Source: Theropithecus gelada (lineage: Eukaryota; Chordata; Mammalia; Primates; Cercopithecidae). Taken from it: 64,000 bases of DNA. The position numbers and the translations under genes are program-made. Location of the stretch: positions 123,386,042-123,450,041 of the forward strand of contig NC_037669.1 of NCBI RefSeq assembly GCF_003255815.1, in the 5' to 3' direction. The notes beneath the pieces were generated by a model, which had not been told where the DNA came from, made no database searches, and saw only the letters and a list, made by a program, of their open reading frames with translations. This document shows, piece by piece, positions 1 to 12,095 of the stretch (positions within the stretch are counted from its first letter, which is position 1; the number at the start of each line of letters is the position of its first letter).

Positions 1-265
1 CTCACTTAGGACAGTTTTATATTTGTGCCTTTAAAGAAGAGCAACTGAAACAGTGTGTATGGTTGTTTCTTTTTAAGACAAAAATTAGATCTGCTGCTAT
101 GATGATAATAGTCATAGAAGCAGAGAGTTTCAGACCATTCTGCTGGTACAGTCTCCTGCACCTATTCTCTGGGCCCCTAACAAATCTTTAAGAACTATCT
201 AGTTAGTAACTAGCCACCCTGGTAGAGATCACTAATATTAGTAATTATGAACGTCTCCAAAGCCT

Positions 266-288
266 TACACACACACACACACACACAC
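266..288. repeat. (CA)n microsatellite
   Basis: An uninterrupted run of about 11-12 CA dinucleotides. Confidence 0.95.
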
Positions 289-1539
289 GAGTTTGACTAA
301 ATTCTCAGAAAACCATCATTGCTGACATGACGACTCAATTTGTAATTTTTCTATTCCCCAAACCCTTTAGCAGGGCATTAACATTTATTGAATATAAATG
401 TGCTATACATACATTAAATTATCCCATGTGCTATATGTACATTAAATTATGAATAGATCTTCATAACAGCACTAGGAATTCATTATTATTATTCCTACTT
501 GGAGGTGCCATAATTGGGGCTAAGACTTAGAGCTCCACCTTCTTCACAACCACACGATTTCCCAACCACAGTGTATGATATATATAGTATGAAGACATGA
601 ATGAATTAATTCTAGTCCCAGAGGGTGGGAGTCACTGATAAAACAAGAATTAATTATGTGGTAAAAGTTAATGCATTTGTGCTTTTAAGCTTGTATAAAA
701 GATCAATTACCTTAATTGTACATTTAACTAATTTATTCAAGTTGGCATATGATAGAATTAATAAACAACATATTAATCAAAGCATCATGCTTCTTCAAAA
801 AAGTTAGGATTTTTTAGTAAAAATAAACTACTAGATTTTAACTGAAGGTAGGGCTAAAACATGGTTTCATTTTCAAACTTAGCAAGCTAATGGGTGAACA
901 ATGGATAACAGAACTGCCAGGGATATCATACAATTGTACTTTTTGAGCCAAATTTCATAACCTAGCCATATTTCTTGTCTCTTTCCCCAGTGGATATTGG
1001 CATTATCAATGTGCAGAAAAGTATGTAGTTGATTGCTTATATTACTTTGGGAAAGAAAATTTGTCATTTACAATTTGTTTCTAATTCTACATTCTTAAAT
1101 GTAAAGAAGAAATTGTTTTGATATTTGTCAGAGTAGTTTCTTATTCTCAGAAATAAAAAGTAAACTACCAGCTTATAGGAAGAAAATACACTGATATTCT
1201 GCTTTTAAATGTTGTTTTATTGATGAGACAATCTAAGAGACTGATTGATGCCATTATGTAATAGTTTAAAATAAAAATCAACATTGCCTTAGTTTTCAGA
1301 AATAGTTTGCAGTTTTGACACAGATGGAGCACTTTTAGGACCAGGTTTCTTTCTCTACCCTTAAAATCTGGGTCCCTCAAAAATGTCCAGCTATCTAAAC
1401 ATTTTGGACTAAAAATAACTGAAAAAAGATACGAATAATTAACTCCTGGCTGGTTCAAAGGGCTTGATATCAATTATTTCTCAGAAAGTTATTTTAATTA
1501 GTTAAGTGCCTAGACTAACCTCCATTAAACTAACCTCTA

Positions 1540-1700
1540 TTATCTCAGCTAATCTTCATAACAATTTTCTTACAACTGATACTGCTTTACCTACTTTACA
1601 GATGGGAAATTAGCAGTGAAGTACCTTGCCAGTAGTTCTCACAATCTCTGGTGGAACCAGGCTTAAACCTACATTGGTTTGACCTGCTCCACAGTATGCT
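1540..1700 (-). repeat. MIR-like SINE fragment
   Basis: The stretch reads like the reverse complement of the MIR core: an 'aatcttcataacaattt' segment, then 'ttacagatgggaaa', then 'accttgcc' and a degenerate 'gaaccaggcttaaacc' segment. It is diverged, so family assignment is tentative. Confidence 0.5.
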
Positions 1701-1824
1701 GCCTCTCGTGCTTCTTCCAGGCCTGACTCTGGCTCTGACATGGTGGGAGAAGTTTATTCTCTCATAATGAATCTCACTGAACTAAACAGCCCATCAATGT
1801 TAAGCTACATACTTGTTTGAAATA

Positions 1825-2740
1825 CAGTTAATCTTCATTATTTGTGAATTTTATACTTGAAAATTTGCCTACTTCCTAAAATTGATTAATCCCCAAATCA
1901 ATACTCGTGGCACTTTAATGGTCTTTCCCGGACATGTGCAGAGTGGCAAAAAATATGAGTCTCCCAATGTGTACATTCCAAGCGGAGATCAAACAAGGCA
2001 ACAGTCTGCTTTCTTGTTCAGCCCTCATGTTGTAAGCAAGCATCCTTTTTAACCTCTCTCTCGCTCTCTCTCTCTCTCTTTTTTTTTTTTTTTTTTTACC
2101 ATACGGCAATTTTTTTTCTTTTTTTTCTTTATTTATTATACTTTAAGTTCTAGGGTACATGTACACCTTGTGCAGGTTTGATATGTAGGTATACGTGTGC
2201 CATGTTGGTTTGCTGCACCCATCAACTCATCATTTACATTAGGTATTTCTCCTAATGCTATCCCTCCCCTAGTCCCCCACCCCCTGACAGGCCCCAGTAT
2301 GTGATGTTCCTCACCCTGTGTCCAAGTGATCTCATTGTTTTCAACACCTCTTTAGTGCCACGTTTTTCACATGTTGTGCTTATTGTTGGGGATTTCACAC
2401 TTTAAAATGGCCCCCAAGTATGGTGGTGGAGTGCTGGCTAGTGTTCCTAAGCACGAGAAGGCTGAGATACGTCTCACCGAGAAAATATATGTGTTAGCTT
2501 CATTCAGGCACAAGTTATGATGCTGTTGGCTATGAATTTAATTGTGATTAATTAACAATATATTAAATAACATGTCTTTCAACAGAAACACACATAAACA
2601 AAATTATGTAGTGAGCAGTTGTGCAGAGGCTTGCAGAAACTTAACCCTGTGTTTCCCCTAGGAGCAGTGGTTCAGAATCTACTAATTTAGTGTTCTCAGA
2701 GACTTTATAGAATATAGCTACGAACAGCAAGAATCAATTG
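1825..2740 (+). mobile_element. Tigger2a-like DNA transposon, split by an L1 tail
   Basis: Imperfect terminal inverted repeats begin with cagttaatctt at the left and end with gaatcaattg at the right. The internal text resembles the pogo-related Tigger2 family: a short stretch specifying M-A-P-K-like residues near 2408 and an A/T-rich right arm. The element is interrupted at about 2079-2345 by an antisense L1 3' end. It is too short and too broken to encode transposase. The name is from memory of the consensus. Confidence 0.65.
2079..2345 (-). mobile_element. L1 3' end (5'-truncated), inserted in Tigger2a
   Basis: In reverse orientation this is the primate L1 3' UTR end, with the characteristic segment read on the plus strand as 'ttctagggtacatgt' followed by 'gctgcacccatcaactc'. 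It is truncated after about 230 bp. The tail is double: T tracts at 2079-2097 and from 2110 are separated by 12 non-T bases (2098-2109), preceded by a (CT)n stretch. The L1 3' UTR G-rich tract is at 2263-2285 (C-rich on the plus strand). Confidence 0.85.
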
Positions 2741-3099
2741 CACGTGGCTTCACTGTTCTTTATAATGGCATGTGTATAGAAGTTAACTTATTGCCCTTTC
2801 ATTAAAGTTTCACCATGGGGTAATTTTGCTGGCTTCACTAAGCATTCTTCAGGGATTCACCCAATTTTCATCAACCACTTGACAGGCACGCCTTGGAGAT
2901 AGTGCAGATTTGGTTCCAGACCACTGCAATAAAGTGGGTATCAGGATACAGTGAGTCACACACATTTCTTTGTTTCCTAGAGCAATAAAAGATATATTTA
3001 AGCTATACTGTGGGGTATTAAATGTCCAATAGCCTATATCTAAAAAACTGTACATATCTTAATTAAAAAATACTTTATTGCTAAAAAAATTAACAATCA

Positions 3100-5150
3100 T
3101 CGGAGCCTTTGGCGAGAGGTAATGTTCTTGTTAGTGGAGGGCCTCAATGTTGATGTCTGCTGACTGATCAGGGTGGTGGTTACTGAAGGCTGAGATGGCT
3201 ATGGCAATTTTGTAAGGAAGATAACAGTGACATTTGCCACATCGATGGATTCTTCCTCTCATGAAAGATTTCTCTGTAGCATGAGATGCTATTTCACAGT
3301 GTTTTACTCACAATAGAATTTCCTTCAAAATTGAAGTCAATACTCTCAAAACTTGTCACTGCTTTATCAACTAAGTTTATTTAATAGTCTACATCTTTGT
3401 TGTCATTCAACAATGTTTATGGAATCTTCACCAGGAATAGATTCCATCTCAAGAAACAACTTTCTTTGCTCATCTATAAGAAGCAACTCCACATCCATTC
3501 GAGTCTGATCATGAGATTGCAGCAATTCAGTCACATCGTCAGGTTCCACTTCTAATTGGAGTTCTCTTGTCATTTCTACCACATCCGCAGTTAACTTTCT
3601 TCATCTAAGTTTTGAACCCCTCAAAGCCTTCCATGAGAGTTGGAATCAACTTTTTTCCAAACTCCTGTTAATTTTGACATTTTGACCTCCTCTCATGAAT
3701 TATGAATATTCTTAATGGCATCTAAAATGATGCCCTTCTAGTGAATCCTTTCCAAAAGGTTTTTAATTTATTTTGCTCACATCCACCAGAGGAATCACTG
3801 TCTATGGCAGCTATACCCTACAAAACATCAGAATTGAAAGTTGAAGTTATTTCTTAATCTATGGGCTGCAGAATGTACATTGTGTTAGCAGGCATGAAAA
3901 CAATATTAAACCCCTTGTATATCTCTGTTGGAGCTCTCGAGCCACCAGGGACATGGTGGAGCAGTACCTTTTTAAAAGGAATATTTTTTCAAAGCAGTAT
4001 GTCTTAGCAGTGGGCTTCAGTGAACCGTGCTGTATATTCAGTAAACCATGTATATTCAATAAACCATGCTGTAAACAGTGTGCTATAATGCACGCTTTGT
4101 TGTTTCACTTATAGAGCACAGAAACAGGGTCTTTCTCTGTTGGCCAGGCTGGAGTGCAGTGGCGCAATCATGGCTCACTGCAGCCTCTACTTCCCAGGCT
4201 TGAGTGATACCCCTACCTCAGTCTCCCAAGTAACTAAGACTATAGGCTCATGTCACCATGCCCAACTCATTTTTTTATTTTTTGTAGAGATGGAGTCTCA
4301 CTATGTTGCTCAGTCTTTTCTCAAACTCCTGGGCTCAAGCAATCCTCCCCTTCAGTCTCCCAAAATTCTGGGATTATAGGCATGAGTCACTGTGCCCAGT
4401 CAGATTTAGCATAAATCTTAAGGCCTTAGAGGTTTTGGGGAATAAAAATGAGCATTGGTTTCAGCTTAAACTCACCAGTTACATCAACCCCTAACAAGAG
4501 AGTCATTCTGTCATTTGAAGCTTTGAAGCCAAGCATGGCTCTAGCTATGAAAAGTCCTAAATGGCATCTTCTTCCGAATAAGGCTGTTTCATTTACATTG
4601 AAAATGTATTGTTTAGTGTAGCCACCTTCATCAGTTACCTTAGCTAGAGATTCTGAATAACTTGCTGCAGCTTCCACATCAGCAGTTTCTGCTTCATGTT
4701 GACTTTTATGTTGTGGAGATGACTTCTTTCCTTCAAACCTCATGAATCAACCTCTGCTAGCTTTCACCTTTTCATCTGCAACTTCCTTACCTCTCTCTGC
4801 CTTCATAGAATTAAGGAAAGTTAGGGCCTTGCTCTGTATTAGGTTTTGGCTTAAAGGAATGTTGTGCCTGGTTTGATCTTCTATCCAGACCACTAAAACT
4901 TTCTTCAAAGCAGCAATAAGGCTGTTTAACTTTTTTATCATTCTCGTGTTCAAAGGAATAGCACTTTTCCTTCAAGAACTTTTCCTTTACATTCACAACT
5001 TGGCTGTTTCGTGCAAGAGGCCTAGTTTTCAACCTCGCTCATCTTTTGGCATGCATTCCCCATTAAGCCTAATCATTTTTAGCTTTTGATTTAAAGTGAG
5101 AGATGTAAAACTCTGACTTTACTTAAACATTTCAAGGCTCTTATAGGGTT
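3100..5150 (-). pseudogene. Tigger1 pogo/DDE transposase pseudogene
   Basis: Minus-strand fragments at 4811-5032, 4747-4953 and 4426-4743 overlap in different frames and together match a pogo-type transposase: helix-turn-helix DNA-binding region first, then the CENP-B-like region (residues such as NTRMIKKLNS), then the start of the DDE catalytic region (IFNVNETALF, where the family has an Asp in the motif). The catalytic region is cut by an Alu at 4121-4400 and continues at 3859-4059 with stops. Several frameshifts and stops make it non-functional. In life this enzyme excised and reinserted the element at TA sites. Confidence 0.8.
4121..4400 (-). mobile_element. Old Alu (AluJ type), antisense, inside Tigger1
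   Basis: Read on the plus strand it shows 'ccaggctggagtgcagtgg', 'tcactgcagcctc' and 'gggattataggcatgag', the reverse complement of Alu. Divergence is high and the A-tail is essentially gone. Tigger1 text resumes exactly on both sides (atagagcaca / cagatttagc), so Alu landed in an already fixed transposon. Confidence 0.9.
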
Positions 5151-5557
5151 ATTAATTGGCTTAATTTCAGTATTTTTGTGTCTGAAAAAATAGGAAGGCC
5201 CAAGGAAAGGGAAAGGGAAAGCGAAATGACTGGTTGGTGCAGCAATCAGAACACACACAACACTTACGAATTAAGTTTGCTGTCTTGTATGGGCGTGCTT
5301 CATGCTGCTGCAAAACAGTTACAGTAGTAACATCAAAGATTACGGATCACAGATCACCGTAACAGATATAATACTACTACTAATAAAATTTTAAATATTA
5401 TAAGAATTACCAAAATGTGACACAGGGATAGTAGGCATGCTATTGAAAAAAAATGGCACTGATAGACTTGCAAGGTTGCCACAAACCTTCAATTTGTAAA
5501 AATCACAGTATCAGCAAAGTACAATAAAGCGAAGTGCAACAAAAGGGGATATGTCTG

Positions 5558-5850
5558 TATTAATTTCCTGTTGCTGCTGTAACTAATTACCAAAAACCAT
5601 GACTTAAAACACACAAATATATTAATATACAGTTCTGGGGTTCAGAAACCTCAAAGGGATTTTACAGGGATAAAATCAAGTTGTCAGGATTGCCTTTCTT
5701 CTGCAGACTCTAGGGGAGAAACCTTTCCTTGCCTTTTCTAGCTTAAATAGAGGTAACCTGAATTCTTTGGCTCACAGCCTCACATCACTCCATGCTTCCA
5801 TCATCACATCTTCTCCTGCCTTACTCTTCCCAATATAAGGACTTTCATGA
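5558..5850 (-). mobile_element. MaLR/ERVL-type LTR fragment
   Basis: Begins 'ttaatttcctgttgctgctg' and continues with 'acagttctggggttcag' and 'ctctaggggagaa', the reverse complement of the end of MaLR/ERVL-like LTRs. The Tigger1 right end abuts it, as if Tigger1 had inserted at a TA near the LTR terminus. Subfamily not determined. Confidence 0.5.
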
Positions 5851-6071
5851 TTGACTTTTTGTGACTGAGAATGTCAGCTTCTAGTCCTGTCAGTTACTTG
5901 GTCCCCAGCTTAAGTTCACTTGAGTATATTACTGTTATCAAGCAAAAGACATTTTTCTTTTCATGTTGGCAGAATTGCTGATTAAATTCACCTTTGTGGG
6001 TAGCACAGTGCTCTTGTGCATACGATGCTTTCACTGTTGTCTCATTATTGTTTTTGGATTCCCGTTTCTAG

Positions 6072-6512
6072 TCCCCAGAGCCAAGGAAAATCATTTGTAT
6101 GTCCAGAGAAGACTTTACACAGAAGATGACAGAGATTGTTGGTTGGGGCACGAAGGAAGAATACGGGGAGCTCTTTGACAAAGTGGATGTGGCCCAAGAC
6201 GGCTTCATTAATTGGGACAAGCTGACTTCCTTTATACTGCTAGAGCTTAACAAGCAAGATGAACGAGCAAAGGCAACTGTGGTGCCCCAGTGGAAGGACC
6301 TGGAATTCCTCCCAGTAAAACACAAGGACAACATTCAAAAAGTAATTTTCTTAAAAAGTTCAAGTCATTATCTGACGATTAGTAAAGAAGGTTTATTAGC
6401 AATCTGGGGAGAGAATTTAAAGCTGCAAGAAACATTCCCCATCACTTCAGATGCCACCAAGCTCAAACACCTGTGGGTGACAAGCCTGGTTTCTCTGGAA
6501 AATGTAAACAAG
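6072..6512 (+). CDS. WDR49: WDR49 coding exon A (EF-hand-like segment and first WD blade)
   Basis: An internal or first coding exon of WD repeat domain 49. A pyrimidine-rich acceptor ends in 'ttctag' at 6071 and the donor is aag|gtacag at 6512/6513. The frame is open from the acceptor; an ATG at 6099 starts the segment MSREDF. From that Met, residues 30-41 form a degenerate EF-hand loop (D30, D34, G35 and I37 fit, but position 12 is Lys not Glu, so calcium binding is doubtful). The following part has a blade ending 'LLAIWG', a WD-type signature. The exon ends in phase 0 at 'LENVNK' and joins exon B in frame. WDR49 is named CFAP337 in cilia work, so an axonemal role is likely from family knowledge, not from this sequence. 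WDR64 is the close paralogue; I favour WDR49 because the joined exon sequence matches my memory of it. Confidence 0.88.
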
Positions 6513-8329
6513 GTACAGACTCTTTATAAAAAAAAATTACTTTTTGTAAAAGAGGAAAAACTTATGGGGTGGGACTCCTAGCTAGCAGTAACAGAAAGCT
6601 ATATTACTCTTGGTAGCTTTCTCCTGACCTGGAGGGAGAACAGGTAGTGCCAACAGAACTACATGATTTCCCAAGCTGTTCTCTTGGGTGCCTTGTAATG
6701 ACACTGTGGCTGATGGCTCAGATTCCTGGCTCTGTCTTCAATGAGGCCATGCTTCATTATTAGCTTATAAGAACTTTACTCCTGTATAGTTTACAGCAGG
6801 ATCATGGATCTATATGTAGAACTGAGAGGCTATTACTGTGCATGGCAGGATTCAGTGCAATTAAGGAGAACTGCTTATCTAATTCTGATCACTGTACTAG
6901 TCAGTGTCTTCATTCTAATAGATAGGGCCTACTGGGTCTAAACATCTTCATATACCTATACTTCTCAGAAAGATAACATACTGTGAGTAAAATAATTTTG
7001 ACATGGAAGGTTGGATCTTGAAGAATCCACGTTAATATTTTATATTAAGCAGAAGGTAGATTTTACTATGAAAATTTTCAAGTGCATGCACAAGCAGAGA
7101 GAGTAGTATTAGAAACCTGATGTACTCAGTATTCACTCAATAATTTTCAATTCACAGCTAATCTTGTTTCATCTATACCTCCCCCTTAAGATCCAAAACA
7201 TCATATTATTTCATCTGTAAATATTTCTGTATTTCTAAAAGATGTCTCTATTTTAGCATAGCCAAAATACCGCTATCACACTTAATATCCATAGCAATAT
7301 TTTCTTAATATCATGAAATATCCAGTCATGTACATATTTTCCTGATTGTCTTATTAATAGTTTGTTTCAACGAAGATCTGAATAAGGTCCAAATATTGTG
7401 AATGGTTAATATGTCTCTTTTGATACACATACTTTTCTTTTTTCCCGCTTTTTTTTTTTTTTTTTTTTTTTTTGCAAATTTTGGCTGTTGCTGTTGATGT
7501 TTTTGTTAAAGAAACCAAGGTTTGTCCTTTAGAATTTTCCACAGTCTGGATTTCACAGATTGTGTCTACATGGTGTTGTTTAATATGTCCAGCCATTCCG
7601 TGATTTTTCTAGTGAATTGGTAGTCAAGTGTAAAGCCTTGTGTAGTTTTGGAGTGGTTAGTTTGTTTAGAACAGATGGCTATGTGTTCTTCAGCCAGTAG
7701 GTATTAAATACCTGGTTCTTGCTCTTCTTGAGATGTTAGCAGTTATTGCTGACTATTCCTAAATCCATGAATTTTTTTAGGAGTCAGAAGATGATATTCT
7801 AATTTCACAATTTCCTTTTCCTTTAAGCTAGAATACCTTATAAAAAAGAAATAATCCCATTAATTGTTTAGTCATCATGTGGTACAAATTAAAGGCAGAA
7901 TAAATGCCTAATTTTTCACGTTTTTTGCCAGTTTTCAAAATAATGAGCTGGTTTTCTAATATTGTCTAAAAATAAACAATGAGTACTATTATTATTATTA
8001 TCAGTATAATTGAAAAATCATGGGTTTAACATTTTTGATTTGTTTCAATCTACTGAGTTGTTTTCCCATACCAGAAATTGCACCCTCTTTAGAGAGTGGG
8101 AACAATGCAGGTTGGCTTCTGAGTCTTTTTATAATCCTGACAGCACTTGAAAGCTTCTTTGTTTCCTGGTATGACAAAATGTTCTAGAATCATCTTGTAT
8201 ATTTCCTATGCCAGACCTAAAATCAGCATTTCTCCAAAAAGGCAAGTTATTTTTAGTGGGAAAATGTATGCTCTATTGTTTGGAACCATAAATCATTCTC
8301 ATCCTCAGTGGCTTCCTATGCCCTTATCT

Positions 8330-8475
8330 ATTCATCCTCTCAAAATCACCATGGAGTAGTTATTATTCCCACTTCACAAATGAGAGACTGAGCAAAGAGA
8401 AGTTGTATAATTTACCCTCAGTCACAAAGGATGTAATCAGGGTTGCCAAGACTTGTAAACTGAGGCAGGCCAACT
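8330..8475 (-). repeat. MIR-like SINE fragment
   Basis: The plus strand reads 'agttattattcccacttcac' then 'aaatgagagactgag', close to the reverse complement of MIR core text, and continues with a diverged cargo of the same order. Confidence 0.55.
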
Positions 8476-8739
8476 TTAGACCTGGGCTTCAGTCTTTGCT
8501 GCCTCCATAGTGGCTGCTGACATGAGATCCAATTCCTTTTTGCTAAGTATCTAGTGCTAATATTTAACTTGTATGAATTAAAAGATATAGTCCAGATGAT
8601 TTTTTTATATCTGTGTGCAGTGTGCTGTTATTATTATATGATATTTCTGTTGCACTGTATCTTCTTTTCAGCACTGAACTAAAATCTTAGTCTTTCTTTT
8701 GTGCTTACTCAATATAGAATCTTAAAGAATGTTGCTTTT

Positions 8740-11700
8740 ATTCTTTTTGAAACAGATTTATTGAAATATAATTATACAAAATACACTGCACATATGAAAG
8801 TGTCCCAAGTTGATAGATTTTAACACATACATGACCTGTGAAAAAATCAACAGTATGAAGAAGACAATGAACATATTAATCACCCTCAGAAATTTCCTTG
8901 CAGTGTTTTGTAACTTCCCCCATCCCTTTTTTGTTAAGCAAGCACTGATCTGCTTTCGGTCACTATAGATTAATTTGGATTTTCTAGAGTGTTGTATAAT
9001 TGGCACCATACTGTGTGTACTCCTTTTTTTCTTTTTCTTTCTTCTTTTTTTTTTTTTTTAACATGGCATAACTATTTTGAGAATTATCCATGTTTTGAGG
9101 TATACTACTAGTTTTTATTGCTCTGCAGCATTCCATTTTGTGGATACGGCCTCACAAACATTTGGTATGATCAGTTATTTTCTCTCTCAATTTTAGCCAT
9201 TTTAAAAGGCCTGCATTTAGATCTTATTATGGCTTTAATTCATATTTACCTAGTGACTAATGATGTTAAGCATATTTTCACATGCTGGTTTGCTACCTGT
9301 ACATCTTCTTTTGTAAAATGTCTATCCAAATCTTTTCCAATTTTTTATTAAGGTTGTTAACTTATTATTGAGTTTTGAGAGTTTTTATATATTCTGGGTA
9401 GATAGATTTATCAGATGGATACTTTGCAAAACCTGCATCTCAGTTTTTACATTCTCTTAACATTGCCTTTGGTAATTTCATTTTTAGATTGTTCATTGTA
9501 TAGAAATACAATAGATTTTTCAAAAATGATAATATATTCTGCATCTTTCTGAAGGCATGTGTTAGTTCTGTAGTGTTTTTGAGCATTTCTAAAATTTCCT
9601 ATATATAATATCATGTTATCTCCAAATAGATATAGAGATCTAGTTTAACTTCCTCCTGATCAATTTTTAAAATTGATATTTTAAAATTTCATTTTCTTGC
9701 TTAATTTATCTGGCTAAAAACTCCATACCATATTAAATAGAAGTGGTGAGAGTGAACATCCTTGTCTTGTTTCTGATCTTATGGGGAATATATGTATTTT
9801 TTCACCAATATGTGTGATGTCAGCTGTAGGATTTTTGTTGTTGTTGTTGTTGTATATGCTGTTTATGAGGTTGAAGAAATTCTCTTCTATTCCTGGTTTA
9901 TTGAGTGTTTTTATCATGAAAATGTGTTGGATTTTGTCAAATGCATTGTTTGCATCTACTGAGATTACCATATAGCTTTTGTCTTTTATTCTATTAATAT
10001 GATGTATTACACTGATTGATTTTTGTATGTTAAACAAACCTTGTTTTCCTGGGATAAATATTACTTTGCTATGATGTGTAAACTTTTTTGTATGTTGCTA
10101 AATTCTCTTTGCTAGTATTTAGTTCAGTATACATTTTACATTTATATTAAGAGGTACAGATCTGCAGTTTTCTATTCTTGTGATGTCTTTCTCTGGTTTC
10201 AGTATTAGGGTAATCCTGGCCTGATAAAATGATTTGGGAGGTGTTACCTTCGCTGTAATTTTTTGGAAGAGTTTAAGAAGTATTGGTATTATTTTCCTTG
10301 AAACGTTTGATAGAATTTATCAGTGAAGCCATCTAGTTGAGGATTTTCTTTGTGACACTTTTTTGACTATTAATTTAATCTTTCATTCATCATAGTTCTG
10401 TTGATATTTTCTGTCTTATTGAGTTGGTTTACATAGTTTTTGTTTCCTGAAATTTATGTATTTCATAAATGTTAATTAATTTCTTGGTATATAATAATTT
10501 TATTATCTTACTAATACTTTTTTATTTCTGCAACGCCGATGGTACTGTCCACTCTTTTATTTCTGATTTTAATAATTTATATCATCTCTTTTTTTCTTTC
10601 TTTTTTTTTTTTTTTTTTTTGTTTTTTGAGACGGAGTCTTACGCTATCTCCCAGGCTGGAGTGCAGTGGCACCATCTCGGCTCACTGCAAGCTCTGCCTC
10701 CCAGAGTCACGTCATTCTCCTGCCTCAACCTCCTGAGCATCTGGGACTACAGGCACCCGCCACCATGCCTGGCTAATTTTTTGTGTTTTTAGTAGAGATG
10801 GGGTTTCACCGTCTTAGCCAGGATGGTCTCGATCTCCTGACCTCGTGATCCACCCGTCTCGGCCTCCCAAAGTGCTGAGATTACAGGCGTGAGTCATCGC
10901 GCCTGGCCTATCATCTCTTTTTTTCTTGGTTAGTCTAGCTAAAGTTTTGCCAATTTTGTTTATCTTTTCAAAGAACTAATTTGATTTCGTTGTTTTTCTC
11001 TATTGCTTTTTCATTCTCTATTTGCTTTATTTCTGTACTAATTTTAGTTTTTTCTTCCTTCTGCTGGCTTTAGATTTAGGTTGCTCTTCTTTTTCTGGTT
11101 TCTTAAGATGGAAAGTTAGGTTATTGATTTCAGATTTTTTTTAGATTGATGTTTGCAAATATAAATTTTACTGTAGACATTGCTTTTACTCTATTCCATA
11201 AGTTTTTTGTATGTTGTGTTTTTGTTTTCATTCATCTGAGTGTATTTTTTTTCATGTCTTTTGTGATTTCTTCTTTGACCCATTGGTTACTTAGAAGTGT
11301 GTTGTTTTATTTCCATGTAGCTGTGAATTTCCCAAATTTTGTTTGGTTGAATGATACTTCTAATTTCATTCCATTGTGTTTGGAGAATATAATTTATATA
11401 ATTTCTAATCTTTTAAATTTATTGAGATTTGCTTTATCACCTAATATATGGTTTACCCTGGAGAATGTGCCATGTGCACTTGAGAAGAAATGCATCCTGC
11501 TGAGGTTGGAATGGAGTGTTCTTTAGACATACCTGAGATCTAGTTGGTTTATAGTGTTTGTCAAGTCTTCATTTTCTTACCGAAATTCAGTTCAGTTGTT
11601 CTATCTGTTATTGAAAGTAGAGTATTGAAATCTCCAACTGTTATTGTTGAAATGCCTACTCTGTCTTCAATAATTTTAATTTTCGCTTCATGTGTTATGG
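8740..11700 (-). mobile_element. Old L1 (L1MC-like) ORF2 and 3' end, antisense
   Basis: Minus-strand ORF2 fragments can be read, for example at 9714-10037 with 'DANNAFDKIQH' and 'TRQGCSLSPLLFN', the reverse transcriptase core. The 3' end lies near 8740 and the endonuclease part near 11550-11700. Multiple stops and frameshifts show it is dead. It is split by an Alu at 10598-10908 and followed by a short L1 piece in the opposite orientation. Confidence 0.85.
10598..10908 (-). mobile_element. AluY-like element, antisense, with 18-bp TSD
   Basis: Antisense Alu with a long T tract at its left end. The flanks carry a perfect target-site duplication, tatcatctctttttttct, at 10580-10597 and 10909-10926. 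It sits inside the old L1. Text such as 'gctcactgcaagctctgcc' and 'cgatctcctgacctcgtgat' fits a Y-type subfamily. Confidence 0.93.
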
Positions 11701-11719
11701 GGCTATACTGTTAGAAAAA

Positions 11720-11810
11720 TGGCAGATGTAAATCTTACCTTTTCAGTAATTATATCAATGGACTAACCACTCCAATTAAAGGGCAAAGATTGGCAGAATG
11801 GTGATTTTAA
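11720..11810 (+). mobile_element. Short L1 endonuclease-region piece in inverted orientation
   Basis: The plus strand reads 'caatggactaaccactccaa' then 'aaagggcaaagattggcaga', the sense text of the L1 ORF2 N-terminal endonuclease region (compare 'aatggactaaactgtccaat' at about 43820). The adjoining L1 is on the minus strand, so this looks like the 5' inverted end of the same insertion. Confidence 0.6.
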
Positions 11811-11867
11811 TAATTTATGCATGTTTCTTAAAATTCTCTATTTGATGAGACATCATTCTCGTTTATT

Positions 11868-11928
11868 TCCCTCTCTCTCTCTCTCTTTCTTTCCTTCTTT
11901 CTTTCTTCTTTCTTTCTTTCTTTTTTAA
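11868..11928. repeat. (CT)n / (TTTC)n pyrimidine repeat
   Basis: Simple pyrimidine repeat leading into the T-rich tail side of an antisense Alu fragment. Confidence 0.9.
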
Positions 11929-12044
11929 AGATGGGAGTCTCGCTATGTTGCCCAGGCTGTTCTTGAACTCCTAGCCTCAAGCAATCCTCCTGTGTTGGCC
12001 TCTCAAAGTGGTGAGATTACAGACATGAGCCATCACACCCAGCC
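11929..12044 (-). mobile_element. Alu monomer (FLAM/AluJ-like), antisense
   Basis: Single-arm Alu text: 'gggagtctcgctatgttgcc', 'cctcaagcaatcctcc' and 'cacccagcc'. The tail side is the pyrimidine repeat immediately to the left. Confidence 0.8.
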
Positions 12045-12063
12045 ACATACTTTCCTTTACTTC

Positions 12064-12065
<2 letters not shown>

Positions 12066-12095
<30 letters not shown>

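Larger units (their letters stand above)
2883..5557 (-). mobile_element. Near full-length Tigger1 DNA transposon
   Basis: Terminal inverted repeats are visible: caggcacgccttggagat at the left and the complement of cagacatatcccctttt at the right, with a TA dinucleotide next to the right end. Subtracting the Alu at 4121-4400 leaves about 2.4 kb, the usual size of intact Tigger1. The element lies in minus orientation relative to WDR49. Both untranslated ends and a decayed transposase region are present. Confidence 0.9.
1..6071 (+). other. WDR49: Non-coding sequence upstream of exon A
   Basis: This is probably an intron, because the reading frame of exon A stays open back to its acceptor. From 1 to about 1820 I see only a CA microsatellite, MIR-like fragments near 440-560 and 1540-1700, and AT-rich sequence without coding signal. 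From 1825 to 5850 it is filled by Tigger2a, an L1 tail, Tigger1 with a nested Alu, and an LTR fragment. 5850-6050 leads into the pyrimidine-rich acceptor of exon A. No promoter or CpG island is visible. Confidence 0.6.

Noticed and set aside
5963..6334. Overlapping ORFs in other frames of exon A (plus 5963-6178, minus 6068-6334)
   Set aside because: Shadow frames of the WDR49 exon; the 6099 frame has family similarity and correct splice phases.
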